Source: Penaeus vannamei (lineage: Eukaryota; Arthropoda; Malacostraca; Decapoda; Penaeidae). From it: 30,000 nucleotides of DNA. The stretch lies in assembly GCF_042767895.1 (NCBI RefSeq), contig NC_091558.1, positions 18,633,225 to 18,663,224 of the forward strand. The letters are read 5' to 3'. Positions 11,603 to 23,889 of the stretch are shown here, one piece after another. The translations under genes were made by a program, and so were the position numbers. The notes under the pieces are model-generated. The model did no database searches. It had not been told where the DNA came from and worked only from the letters and a program-made list of their open reading frames with translations. Position 1 is the first letter of the stretch. Each line of letters starts with the position of its first letter.

Positions 11603-12218
11603 GGGCGGAAGCGCAGGTATGTAAAGACGCAATGAAAAATGGATGCTCGAATGTGTCTTGTGAGATGTACTTTTCTTTCTTTTTTTTTTTACCTGGTGGG
11701 AATGTTCGTACCCTTCTGTTCACGCCCCCCCTCCTTCCCCCTCTTCCCTCCCTCCTTCCCTGTGTACTTACGGCAGCATCTGCATTAGCCGAAGCCAAAG
11801 TGCACACAGGATATCCCGGAGTCGGCGCCCCGTCCTCCAACTCTCTAATTCGTTCATTATGTTGTAGCGATTCGGCAGGAGGAAGGGGGGGAGATGGGGA
11901 GATAGTGGGTGGGGGAAGTGGGGGAGGGGGAGAGGAAGGGGGGGAAGGGGGCGGCAGCGTGAGAGATGCGTTGCAGTTGTGTTCGTCGGGATGATGACGG
12001 AGGGGTCGTGACCCGCCCGGGGCAGGTGACCCCCAGAGAGCAGCGAGGGCACGGCAGGGGCATCCCCGGCGCGGATCTCAGGGCCCCCAGCATCACCGCC
12101 GCCGCAGCCGCAGTCGCCACCTCTCACACCTGCCGGCGGCACCTTGTTGCTTGTGCTGCCGCCCGCCTCGTCGCCGCCGCCCTTGCGCCCGCCCGCCGCC
12201 CTCCTCCCGCGCCCGCAG
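11603..12218. other. mixed region: T run, G-rich block, then GC-rich sequence
   Basis: 11603-11870 is mostly unique with a T-rich patch near 11670-11690. 11876-11955 is G-rich. 11960-12218 is CpG-rich and ends in a C/T-biased stretch just before the candidate exon at 12219. Confidence 0.45.
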
Positions 12219-12320
12219 ACAGTCCTGATCCTGAGGACGACCACGCGCGTGCACGAAGGAGCCCTCGCTGCGAAGACGATCACCTGGGAGAGCGCGTTCG
12301 GGGTGTTGGCCGCCGCTCAG
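12219..12320 (+). CDS. candidate 34-codon exon (unconfirmed)
   Basis: A 102-base interval lies between a pyrimidine-rich tract ending CCCGCAG and a donor CTCAG/GTATTT. Read in phase 0 it is open and translates to a mixed-composition peptide beginning TVLILRTTTR and ending GVLAAAQ. Both ends are phase 0, so it would splice in frame to the exon at 26631, which is also phase 0. Against it: no CTAAC-type branch point sits close upstream, a second frame is also open, and the intron to 26631 would be about 14 kb. I do not recognise the peptide. Expression data would decide. Confidence 0.28.
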
Positions 12321-12342
12321 GTATTTCTTGGAGGAAAAGGGA

Positions 12343-12346
<4 letters not shown>

Positions 12347-12429
<83 letters not shown>
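12347..12429. repeat. (TG)n microsatellite, ~83 bp
   Basis: Pure TG, followed by degenerate TGTGCG sequence to about 12485. It starts about 25 bp after the candidate donor at 12321. Confidence 0.95.
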
Positions 12430-12432
<3 letters not shown>

Positions 12433-13440
12433 CGTGTGCGCGCGAGCGTGTGTGCCTGCGTGTTTGTATGTGCGAGCCTGTGCATACACCCACATAAACA
12501 GCATGGCTTCCATACTTCCAACCTAAAGGAAGTGAAGGAGGTGCCTGTGTGAGCGCCTAGGCCTATCGAACAAAGGAACCTCGAGAAGGCGCGATTCGAT
12601 TCAACTTTCCCCGCCCCGGCTCCCTCCATCTTGTTTTGCTTCAGTGTCACAATTTTTTTCACCCATTTGATTGGACTTTAAACCGATGTGAAAGCGATGT
12701 GTTGCCAAGTGTATTCGTTTGCTTCGTTCAGTGGTTCGAAGTAGTGTATGGGACTGGTTCATTTGGGCTGTTTCGTTTACTGGTTCGATCGGTCGGACGT
12801 TGCCTTTCGAGGGAAACGCGAAATTATGACTGATTTGCCATCTTTTTTTATATTTTTTTGATTTTCTTTCCCCGCTTACTTGTGAAATATGAAATTCTTT
12901 GTTTTACATCATCATCATTATTATTGTTGTTATTAGAAAATTCGTGTCAATATATGTTATGTTTGTACCGTTCTTCGTGGACTATGTGTGCTCATTTATA
13001 CATGTGTATGAATAGAGTATATTGTAAATGTCTGTACATCTCTCGTCGGGCGTGTGGCCTTGCCGAGGGTGTATTTGCATCCCATGGAAATCGGCGACGC
13101 CCGCGTGTCTCCGTGGGCGCCGCGTGCGGGACTGAAGGCCCGCGGGGCGCAGCGTCATCGGCCGCCATGTTGGCTCCTCGGCGCGCCTCCCATGCCCCCG
13201 CCGAGATAATTTGACCCGGGAGGTCGGAGGTCACGGCAACGGCGCCCCCGTGACATCTGCAGCCGTGATGCAATCGGTCCAGGCCACGCCCACCGGAACG
13301 CCGCTCACGTTATTCTTGCATCCTCCGCCACGCCCCCTGACCCGCCTCGACCTCCTCTCCCGCTCAGACCTTGTGTTTTAGCCAGCGGGTCGCGGTGCAT
13401 GCGGAGATTGCCCGCTAATTTGTGTAAAGTGCGGGCGCGA
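12430..13440. other. about 1 kb of unique sequence, AT-rich then CpG-rich
   Basis: 12500-13040 is ordinary unique sequence, AT-rich after 12840. 13040-13440 is CpG-rich and carries a strong YY1/Pho-like site. No open frame here has both good splice sites and protein-like composition. It may be regulatory. Confidence 0.5.
13161..13173 (+). promoter_or_regulatory. YY1/Pho-like site
   Basis: GCCGCCATGTTGG fits the YY1 consensus GCCGCCATNTTG exactly. Its Drosophila counterpart Pho recognises the GCCAT core. It sits within a CpG-rich patch. Motif evidence only. Confidence 0.35.
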
Positions 13441-14278
<838 letters not shown>

Positions 14279-14373
<95 letters not shown>

Positions 14374-14470
14374 TTCTCTCTCTCTCTTTCTCTCTTTCTC
14401 TCTTACTCTCTTCTTCTCTCTCTTCTTCTCTCTTTTCTTCTCTTTCTCATTCTCTTTCTCTTTCTCTTTC
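14279..14470. repeat. (CT)n grading into (CTTT)-interrupted CT
   Basis: Pure CT at 14279-14365, then CTCTTT/CTTCT variants to 14470. Confidence 0.93.
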
Positions 14471-14814
14471 ACACGTCCAGCCATGGGAAGCCCAAGACAG
14501 CACAAACCAGAAAAACAAACAAGAAAAAACACTCAAAAAAAGAGAGAGAAAAACAGGCCAAAGAAAAGCGAAAAAAAGGTGTTCCAGCCGGCCGCTCCTC
14601 GTGTCATGGCCTCTAGAAGTATCTACATTAGGAGATCGCTAGTGGGAAATGAGAGGGAGGGGGAAGGGTGGTGGTCGTAGGGGGGGGGTTATTCTCATTT
14701 CTCTCTTTTCCTCGTTCTGGATCTTTCCGTTTTTCATTTTTTGTTTTGTTTTATTTTTCGTTTTGTCTACCTATCTGTGTTTATTTATATATTTGTATAT
14801 CTTTCTCTCTCTCC
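14471..14814. other. spacer, A-rich then T-rich
   Basis: 14480-14580 is A-rich on the plus strand, 14640-14690 G-rich and 14700-14800 T-rich. No exon signal. Confidence 0.45.
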
Positions 14815-14942
14815 CTCTCCTTCCTTCCACCCTCCCTCCCTCTCTCCCTCCCATCCTCGCTCTCTCCCTCCCTCCCTCCCTCCCTCCCTCCCTCCTTCCC
14901 TTCCTCCCTCCCTCCCTCCCTCCCTCCCTCTCTCCCTCCCTT
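14815..14942. repeat. (CCCT)n tetranucleotide tract
   Basis: Mostly pure CCCT with CTCT and CTTC interruptions, densest at 14862-14940. Confidence 0.92.
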
Positions 14943-15235
14943 TTTTTCGAAATGAAGCGCATTGCACAGCAGCACGCAGCCCCTCCTTTCCGCCTTGTGT
15001 TGTTTTGTTTGGTTCCCCTCGGCGGCGGTGGCGGCGGTTTCAGGAGCGAGCGGCCGGGTAGCGCACGGAGCCACCCTCGCCGCTCCCACGATAAGCGGGG
15101 CATGTTACCTGTGCACCAATGGAGCAATTAACGTTGTGTGGGTAGTTAGGGATGGTTAATGCAGAGTGGAGGTCGCGGAGTCGCCGTAATGAGGGCGGAA
15201 GGACGCTAATGCTCGAGGTACACGCAACCTCCTCT
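14943..15235. other. unique spacer with GGCGGC run
   Basis: This is mixed, moderately GC-rich sequence with a short GGC repeat at about 15020-15037. Frames that cross it continue into the neighbouring repeat and look spurious. Confidence 0.45.
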
Positions 15236-15545
15236 CCCTCTCTCCCCTGCGCCGCTGTGTCTCTCTTACCTTCCCCTGCTCCCTGTTTCTTCTCCCTTTC
15301 TCTGCTTCTTCCCCCTTCTCCTACTCTCTGTCTCTCCTCCCTTTCTCTGCTCACTGTCTCTCCTTTTCCCTGCTCCTTGTCTCTCCTCGTTTTCTCCGCT
15401 CCCTGTCTCTCCGCTGTGTCTCTCTTACCTTCCCCTGCTCCCTGTTTCTTCTCCCTTTCTCTGCTTCTTCTCCCTTCTCCTACTCTCTGTCTCTCCTCCC
15501 TTCCCCTGCTCCCTGTCTCTTCTCCACTCTTTCTCTCTCCCCCAT
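15236..15545 (+). repeat. pyrimidine block with a 159-bp tandem duplication
   Basis: The segment starting at 15253 recurs at 15412 with about one mismatch over the first ~90 bases (CGCTGTGTCTCTCTTACC start in both). Identity then falls off. Shorter CTGCTCCCTGTCTCTCC-like units of about 27 bp run between the copies. Confidence 0.85.
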
Positions 15546-15562
15546 TTCCCCGCACCTTTACT

Positions 15563-15662
15563 CCTACCCGTACCCGTAACCCGCAACCCGTACCCGTTAT
15601 CCCTACCCATACGTCTACCCGTATCTGTAATAATCCCCCCCCCCCTTCCCCCCCCCCCCCCC
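15563..15662 (+). repeat. degenerate (TACCCG)n followed by C11-TT-C15
   Basis: TACCCG/TAACCCG/TACCCA hexamers run from 15563 to about 15628. The homopolymers C11 (15635-15645) and C15 (15648-15662) follow. It is not a TTAGG arthropod telomere repeat. Confidence 0.8.
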
Positions 15663-15789
15663 GCATTGCCCCTCCCATTTCCACAACTGATGTCGCTAAT
15701 TAAGTCCGTCCCGATCCCTTCCACCGTGACGAATAAATGTGTATTTCGCCGTGAGTTTCATTTTTTTTGTTTTTGTTTTGTCATTTAGT

Positions 15790-15925
15790 TGTTTTTTTCA
15801 TTGGCTTTTTTATTTGTTTTTTTGTCTTTTTTGTTTTGTTTTTTTCATTGGCATTTTTATTTGTTTTATTCTTTTAATTGTTTTTTTCATTGGCTTTTTT
15901 ATCTGTTTTTGTCTCTGAGTTGTTT
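15790..15925 (+). repeat. T-rich minisatellite with TTTTTCATTGGC core
   Basis: GTTTTTTTCATTGGC followed by a T-rich tail and ATTTG/ATCTG appears three times (about 15791, 15838 and 15880), spacing 42-47. The flanks 15663-15789 are unique and T-rich. Confidence 0.8.
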
Positions 15926-16260
15926 TTTTTCTTTTTACGATTGTAGTTACGCCATGTAACTACCACGACGCGACTTCTTATGCAGCGCCACCCACATGCA
16001 CGCACACACACCGTCATTCCCTCCCCCTCCCCTCCCCTCCACCCTCCTACCCTCCTTCCTTCCCTCCTTCTCTCCTCCTCCATACCTCCTTCTCTCCTTC
16101 CCTCCTTCTCTCCTTCCCTTCTTCTTTCCTTCCCTCCTTCTCTCTTTCCCTCCCTCCCTCCTCTTCGTTGTTTGCGTTTATTTGCCTTTTTTTCTTCTTT
16201 TTTTTCTTTGTATTTCAGTATTTGTGTTTTTTTTATCTGGTTGATCTTCCATGTAAAGAG
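15926..16260. repeat. spacer then pyrimidine block
   Basis: 15926-16014 is unique sequence. 16015-16165 consists of CCTTCTCT and CCCTCC units and the rest is T-rich. The pyrimidine part is roughly complementary to the AAAG tract that follows. Confidence 0.65.
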
Positions 16261-16266
16261 AGAGAT

Positions 16267-16365
<99 letters not shown>

Positions 16366-16440
16366 ACGAAAGAAATAAAGATAGAGAAAGAGAGAGAGAG
16401 AGAGAACGAGGGAAAGAAAGAAAGAAAGAGAGAGAGAGGG
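16261..16440. repeat. (AAAG)n microsatellite
   Basis: Pure AAAG tetramers run at about 16267-16366, then AAAG/GA-rich interrupted sequence to 16440. It is all purine on the plus strand. Confidence 0.94.
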
Positions 16441-16760
16441 GGGGAAATCACAGGAAACTGAAGTGACGTAAGCCAATGCAGGAGTTGCAGGAGGAGTGTG
16501 GATGGCCCCGCGCCCGTCTGTACTTGGGAGGAAAAGGAATTCGTTTCTTGTTTCAGTTTCTTCGTTTTTCGTTTTTTTTCTCGTTTCAGCTTCGTTTTTC
16601 GTTGTTGTTTTTTTCCACTCGTTTTATGCATACATAGACACGTCCATATTTTCCTTCTTCTCCGTCCCTTTCTTCTTATTATTCTCCTTCTCTTTCTTCC
16701 CTTTCTTCTTCTTCTTCTCCTTCTCTTTCTTCTTCATCTTCTCCTCCTCCTCCTCCGAAG
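16441..16760. other. unique patch then TTC-rich sequence
   Basis: 16441-16560 is unique. 16561-16760 is T-rich, turning to TTC/TCC repeats at 16670-16757. No gene was found. Confidence 0.5.
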
Positions 16761-17400
16761 GGAGAGGTGGAGAGGAAGAGGGAGAGAGGGAGAGAACTGC
16801 ACTCCGCCCGCAAAGTCCCTTGTTATTAAAGGAAAATGAGAGAGTCCATTTTAAAGGAGGAAGGAAGGGGGATGTGAAACAAAAAAACGATAAGATAATG
16901 ATAATAAAAACGAAATTAATGCAGTAACGTATGAGCCGGAGGAGGCTATGGGGGAGAAGGGGGAGAATGCATGGAGGAGAAGGAGGAAAAGAGAAGAAAA
17001 AAAAAGTAAAGAAGAAGAAAAGAGAAGAAGGAAAAAGGGAGAAGAGGAGGAAGGAGAAGCAGAAGAAGAAAGAGAAGGAGGATGAGGAGGAAATTGGAAG
17101 TATCTGTTTTTATCCTCATATTCCAAGGAAATGATGGCAGGGTGCGGGAAAGGGAGAAAGAGGAGCGGATGAGGAAAAGGAGGAAGGAGAAATACAGTTT
17201 CTGGAACGGGGGGAAGGACGGATAGGGGAGTGTAAGGGAGGGGGGGAGTAAAGAAGGAAAGAGACGATGGAGCGGAGGGGGAGGGAGGGAGGGAGGGGAG
17301 GAGAGAAGAGGAAGGAGGGTGAAGAAAGGCAGGGAGGGGGGAAGTAAGGAGTAGGAAGGTGAAGGGAGGGAGGGGGGCAGAGGGTGAAGGGAGGGAGGGG
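16761..17400. repeat. polypurine block
   Basis: AAG/AGG-rich to 17090 and GGGAGG-rich from 17155, with small unique breaks near 16800-16830 and 17100-17140. Long minus-strand Ser/Pro frames across it are artefacts. Confidence 0.8.
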
Positions 17401-17545
17401 GGGGGGGAGATTCTAAGACGTTCCCAGGCTCCCGTTGACCCGTGGCGTTGCGCTCCAGCCGAGGCAAAAATTACCCTCGAGTTTAACCTGCCTGTCCCGT
17501 ACGTCACCGCGCCGAGCATTCTTCGCGTCCGGGGCGAGGGGAGGG
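17401..17545. other. unique island inside purine desert
   Basis: About 140 bp of balanced, CpG-containing sequence interrupts more than 1 kb of polypurine. Both strands can be read as protein-like peptides, for example KITLEFNLPVPYVTAPSI on plus. There is an acceptor-like CTCCAG before 17461 but no downstream donor. It includes TACGTCAC, a CRE-like octamer, at about 17501-17508. It could be a degenerate exon or a conserved noncoding element. Confidence 0.3.
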
Positions 17546-17985
17546 GGAAGGAGAGGTGGGGAGGGGAGGGGGTAGAGGTTGAATAGAGGGGAGGGAGGGG
17601 AGAGGAGTGGGAGTGGGGAGAGGTTGGAGGGAGAGGGGGTGAGGAGGAGAGGAGTGGGGGAGTGGGGAGAGGTTGGAGGGAGGGGAGAGTAAGGTAGGGG
17701 GTAGAGATTGAGGGGAGGGGAGGGGTTAGAGATTTAAGGGAGCGGGGGCTAGAGAGAAGGGGAAGGGGTAAATGTTGAGGGTAAGGAGAAGGGGAAGGGC
17801 TAGAGGCTAGGGAGAGGGGACGGTTTGAGGGCAAGGGCAGGTGCGATGAGGGGAAACCGGGAAGAGGAGAGAGAAAAGGTTGAGGTGGGTGAGGTAGGGG
17901 AAGACTGGAAGTTGATAGGAGGTGGGCAGAAAGAAGGGAAAGCGAAGGAAGGGAGGGGGGAAGAGAGAGAATAAGAAAGGAGAAA
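17546..17985 (+). repeat. polypurine block with 46-bp duplication
   Basis: GGGGAGAGGTTGGAGGGAG-type units recur. One copy at 17599-17633 is repeated at 17645-17681 with a two-base insertion. The tract continues as GGGTTAGAG/AAGGGG variants. Confidence 0.8.
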
Positions 17986-18053
17986 ATAATGTATGTGTTC
18001 CTGTGAATAGAATTCATGTGTAATTCTCTCCGTTACTCTACCTCCTCCCCTCT

Positions 18054-18054
<1 letters not shown>

Positions 18055-18118
<64 letters not shown>
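18055..18118. repeat. (CT)n microsatellite, ~64 bp
   Basis: Pure CT, after a short unique segment at 17986-18054. Confidence 0.94.
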
Positions 18119-18121
<3 letters not shown>

Positions 18122-18169
18122 CTGCCACCATATTACCATTTCTCCATTTTTTAGAATTTCCTCTATTTT

Positions 18170-18372
18170 CCTCTTTTCTCTCTCCACTCTTCTTTTTCAT
18201 CTTCATCAATTTTCTCTTCCTCTCCCTCTCTTCCTTTTCTTTCTCCTCCTCCTCCTTCCCTTCCTCTCCACCTCCTCTTTTTCCTCTTCCTCCTCCTCCT
18301 CCTCCTCCTCCTCCTCCTCCCTCCTCCTCCTCCTCCTCCTCCTCCTCCTCCTCCTCCTCCTCTCCCTCCTTC
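18170..18372. repeat. polypyrimidine with (CCT)n
   Basis: TTTCCTC-type sequence becomes pure CCT at about 18288-18360, with one frame slip near 18320. Confidence 0.9.
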
Positions 18373-18720
18373 TCCTTTCCTCTATCTTCTCCACTTAAGA
18401 TTTTGTCACAATTTAACAGGTGTATAAGAATGATAAGACACAGATAAAGGCCTGGCTTTTCTCCCTCTTATCGGGACGTATTTATATTTTGCCTTTGGGG
18501 AAAAACCTGCTCGGGGGCTCTTGCATAACCCCCGTCTCCCCCTCCCCCTCCCTCCCCTACTGTGTCTCCCTCTCCATCATTCTCCTCTATCCCTCTCCCT
18601 CTCCCCATCACCCTGTCCATCCCTCCCCATCCCTCTCCAAATGTATCTCCCTCTCCCTTCACCTCTCCATCCCTCTCCCTCTCCCCTCTCCCCTCTCCCC
18701 TCCTCTCCTCTCCCCTCCCT
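18373..18720. repeat. short unique patch then CCCTCTCC block
   Basis: 18373-18530 is unique. 18531-18720 is CCCTCTCCCT-type low complexity. Confidence 0.75.
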
Positions 18721-19008
18721 TAGGGAGCTAGTCATCTAAGTTAATAAAATCAACCTCGGTTATTTTTTTTCTTTTCTTTTTTTGGTATATATAGAATGTA
18801 CAAATTTCTTCTCTTTTTTGTCTCTGTTTGTGTTCGAATTAAACCTGGAAGCCTCGACCTCGTTTTGTAAGTAAGCTAATCCAGAAAATCAAAGCTGTAA
18901 TCAAAAGAGATACGAGAATTGCACAAAAAATTGCAGATGATGATGCACGTGCGCGGCATGAGGGTTTAGCTTGGCAAAATGTTGGAGATTTTTATGTGTG
19001 GTTGTTGC

Positions 19009-19009
<1 letters not shown>
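18721..19009. other. AT-rich unique spacer
   Basis: Ordinary AT-rich sequence with a TTTTTTTCTTTTC patch. I see no gene or RNA. Confidence 0.5.

Positions 19010-19062
<53 letters not shown>
19010..19062. repeat. (ATT)n trinucleotide tract
   Basis: Pure ATT, about 17 units. Confidence 0.95.
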
Positions 19063-19430
19063 GACTGTTATAATTATCGTTGTTTTTAGATGTTTATTTT
19101 TTTTATTATGGTTGTTATTTGTTGGCCTGTTTGGACTCTTCGATTTTCTCCCTCTCTATCTCTATCCCTCTCTCTCTTTCCTTCTTCTTTCTTCTTCTTC
19201 TTCGTCTTCTTCTTCTTCTGCTTCTGCTTCTTCCGTCGGGATTTCAGTTTGATTTGGACGGGAGGGGAGGGGGAGGGTAGGTGAAGGAGGGGGGCATTAC
19301 GATTGAGGATGGGGAGCAGGGGGGAAGGGGCGGGTACAGGGAGCTAATTATGGCTATGGTGGAGATAATTGGTCATTCCCTAACGACCATCGAGGCCAAG
19401 ACAGCGTGTAATGTGTGTTTCCTCCAACGC
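19063..19430. other. spacer with TTC run and G-rich patch
   Basis: T-rich to 19140, TTC/CTTCTG trinucleotides at about 19183-19232, G-rich at 19258-19340, then unique to 19430. Confidence 0.5.
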
Positions 19431-20048
<618 letters not shown>

Positions 20049-20400
20049 GTGTTGTTGTTTTTGTTGTTATTGTTGTTGTTGATGTTGTTATTGTTGTTGA
20101 AGTGTTGTTTTTGTTGCTGTTGTTGTTATTTTGTTGATGTTGATATTGTTGTTGTGTTCTTTTTGTTGCTGTTGTTATTTTGTTGATGTTATTGTTGATG
20201 TGTTCTTTTTATTGCGGTTGTTGTTTTGTTGAAGTTGTTATTGTTATTGTTGATGTGTTGTTTTTGTTGATGTTGTTATTGTTGTTGATGTGTTGTTTTT
20301 GTTTTTATTCTTCTTTGGTTGTTGATTTTTTTGTTACTGTCTTGTATTTTATTTTATTTATTTATTTATTTTTATTTTCATTTTAGTAGTATTGTAGGGA
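20049..20400 (+). repeat. imperfect (GTT)n/(GAT)n with 35-bp minisatellite
   Basis: GTT, GAT, ATT and TTT triplets dominate. GATGTGTTSTTTTT begins at 20198, 20252 and 20287, the last two 35 bp apart. The tract ends in TTTA tetramers at about 20350-20372. Confidence 0.82.
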
Positions 20401-20860
20401 AGTGAAAGGGGAGAGGGGGGAGGAGGGGAACACAGAAGGGGGGAGAGGGAGGGGAGTTGTAGGGGGATTTAGGTCCCGCTTTCCGTCTTTCCTTTATTGA
20501 TTCGGACGGGGAGGGGAGGGGGAAGGGGGTGGAGGGAGTGGGGTGGGGATGAGGGACTCGGTCAGCTTCTTGTTTATCTTGCGTTTGTGAATGGAGGGTT
20601 GTTGTTGTTGCTGTTGTCGTCGTTGTTGTCGATAAGTTGGGTTGACCGGGTTTTGATTTATTTATTTTTTATTATTATTATTATTATTTTTTGTCCTTTC
20701 TCTTATTTTTCTTTCTGTTTTTTTTTATTGCTCTTATTTCCGGACTGTTGGCTTTTCTGTTTTTTTTTTCTTCTTTTTTTTTCTTCTGTTTCTCTCTGTT
20801 TTATGTGTTTTTTATTTCCTTTTATTTCTTTGTTCCGGACGGGTGATTTTTAGCTTTTTT
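20401..20860. other. G-rich patch then T-rich spacer
   Basis: 20401-20560 is G-rich (GGGGAGG units), 20590-20635 is GTT/GTC-rich and 20655-20860 is T-rich with ATT. No exon signal. Confidence 0.5.
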
Positions 20861-21535
20861 ATTTGCGGTTTTTATCTCCGTGTTTCTCATCATTTTTCTT
20901 CTCCATGTTTTCCGTGTTCGCCTCTTCCCTCTTTTGCTTCATGTTCCTCTTCCTCTCCCTTTCTGTCTTCCCGTTCGCGCTCGTTTCCCTTGGGTTTGTG
21001 TTTAATCCCGTTTTTATCACGGTTTCTTCCTGTTCTTCCTCTTTCTTTAAAATTTCTCGTTTCCTTTATTCCCACCCTTCCATCTTCCCCCTTCGCCTTA
21101 TCGCATTCTACGCATCAACATCGCATCGCTGTGTCTGTCTGTCTCCCTCTCATTCCCTCTCCTTCCCCATCTCCCTGTCCTCCCCTGACCCTTCCTCGCT
21201 CTTCCGTCCCTCCATCCCCACCTTACCCCTCCCCCACCCTAACCCTAATCCTGCACCCTGCCCCCTCCCACTCCCTCTCCCTCTCCTTCTCCCTGAACCC
21301 GCACCCTCATCCCCCACCCTCACCCTCCCTCATACCGCACCTTTACCTCCCCCTCCCCCTTCCTTCCTCCTTCCTCACCCTCATACCGCACCCTCCGCTC
21401 TCTCCCCACCCCCCTCCTCCTCTTTCTCCTCACGCTCCTCCTCCTCTCTCTCCCCCCCCCCCTCCTCCTCTCTCACCCCACCCCCCTCCTCCTCTCTCCC
21501 CCCTCCTCCTCTCTCTGTTTCTCACGGCACATGCC
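20861..21535. repeat. polypyrimidine/CACCCTC block
   Basis: Pyrimidine-biased throughout, with CACCCTCATACCGCACCCT-like units at 21300-21400 and CTCCTCCTCTCTCC units at 21410-21520. Open frames here are Ser/Pro/Leu runs. Confidence 0.75.
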
Positions 21536-21821
21536 TGGCTTTTCATATAAATGGATCATGAATTCTAAGAAAGGCCATGCAAATTAACCAAGCGGGTGAT
21601 CAGTCTCGGGCATATAGTGGTCATAGAAGAGGGGGGGGAGGTAATGGGGGTGGGGGGGGTTATATTGTTTTATTTGTTTTAATGAAGTGCGTGTCTTTTT
21701 TTTTTTTTTGGGTGGGGGTGGGGGTGTGGAGGGGGGGTTGTATGTGCGGATGTGTTTTTTTTTTATTTTGTGTGTGTGTGGATTTATGTGTGTGTGTTTA
21801 TTCTTTGTTATCCTTATATGA

Positions 21822-21824
<3 letters not shown>
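21536..21824. other. short unique patch then G/T-rich sequence
   Basis: 21536-21625 is unique. 21630-21800 has G runs, a T12-type run and GTGTG. No gene. Confidence 0.5.
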
Positions 21825-22114
<290 letters not shown>

Positions 22115-22220
22115 ACCCTTACCCCTCCTCCCCCCTCCCCCCTACAACTCTCCTCTTACGTGACCGAGCTGGATGACTCGGAGGAACCCGTGATTGATCG
22201 GATAAATCTTGCGTGGATGT
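22115..22220. other. short unique patch
   Basis: Mixed sequence between the CA tract and the next minisatellite. No exon. Confidence 0.4.
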
Positions 22221-22421
22221 GATGACGAAGGTGACCGTGTGATGAGGTGGGATGAGGTGATGAAGTGTGATGATGTGGGATGCGTGATTAGGTGGGAGTG
22301 TGGTGAAGTAGGATGAGGTAATGAAGTGTAATGAGGTGGGATGAGGTGATGAAGTGTGATGAGGTGGGATGAGGTGATAAAGTGTGATGAATTTATAAAG
22401 TGTGATGAAGTGGGATGAGGC
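22221..22421 (+). repeat. GATGAGGTGGGATGAGGTGA minisatellite
   Basis: Units built from GATGAGGTGGGATGAGGTGA and TGAAGTGTGATGA recur about every 33-45 bp, six or so copies, with scattered substitutions. Confidence 0.85.
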
Positions 22422-22964
22422 AGTTGTCGAGAGGGGCGACGGAGGCTTCGGTAATGAGGTGGTGGATGATGGTGATTGTGGTGATGGTTGTGGTGGTGAT
22501 GATGGTGTGGCTGGTTGTGATTGTGATTGGGGTTGCGATGGTGATTGGTTGGAAGTGTGCTGTTGTTATGGTGATGATGAGGGTGATATTGGTGATGACG
22601 TTCATGATGATAATAAATAATGATAATAATAAAATGAATTAAAAATGAAATAAATACATATCAAAAAATAAAAGAGGTCATGACCCCGCGATGCTGCATG
22701 GCCTGGAAGACGGTGGTCAATCCGTGCTTATCTCGTGCATCGCGTCATGCGCTGGGACACGCGGAAGTCAGCAGGCATGTGCATAGCAACGTCGTGGTGT
22801 CTGGGGTGGATGTTGATAGCTGGAGATAAAACCATGTGGTCGGCATCTGGGAGTGTGTGAGTGTTTGTGTCGAGAGAGCGAGAGAGGAGGTGGAGAGGGA
22901 GTGGGAAAGGAGGGAGGGAGGGATGGAGTGGGAGTGGGAGAGGGAGGGAAGGGAGGGAATGAAG
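22422..22964. other. GAT-rich sequence, unique patch, purine tract
   Basis: 22440-22640 is imperfect GTGAT/GGTGAT. 22680-22860 is unique balanced sequence and 22870-22964 is GGGA-rich. No gene was found. Confidence 0.5.
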
Positions 22965-23025
22965 GAGAGAGAGAGGGGAGTGACAAGAGACAAATAGAGA
23001 GAGAGAGGGGAGTGACAAGAGACAA

Positions 23026-23115
<90 letters not shown>
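22965..23115 (+). repeat. 32-bp duplication followed by (GA)n
   Basis: GGGGAGTGACAAGAGACAAATA occurs twice, 32 bp apart (22975 and 23007), each with a GA leader. Pure GA follows at about 23029-23114. Confidence 0.92.

Positions 23116-23889
<774 letters not shown>

Noticed and set aside
21237..21251. CCCTAACCCTAATCC, telomere-like
   Set aside because: Only two vertebrate-type units lie inside a C-rich degenerate block. Arthropod telomeres are TTAGG, so this is coincidence.
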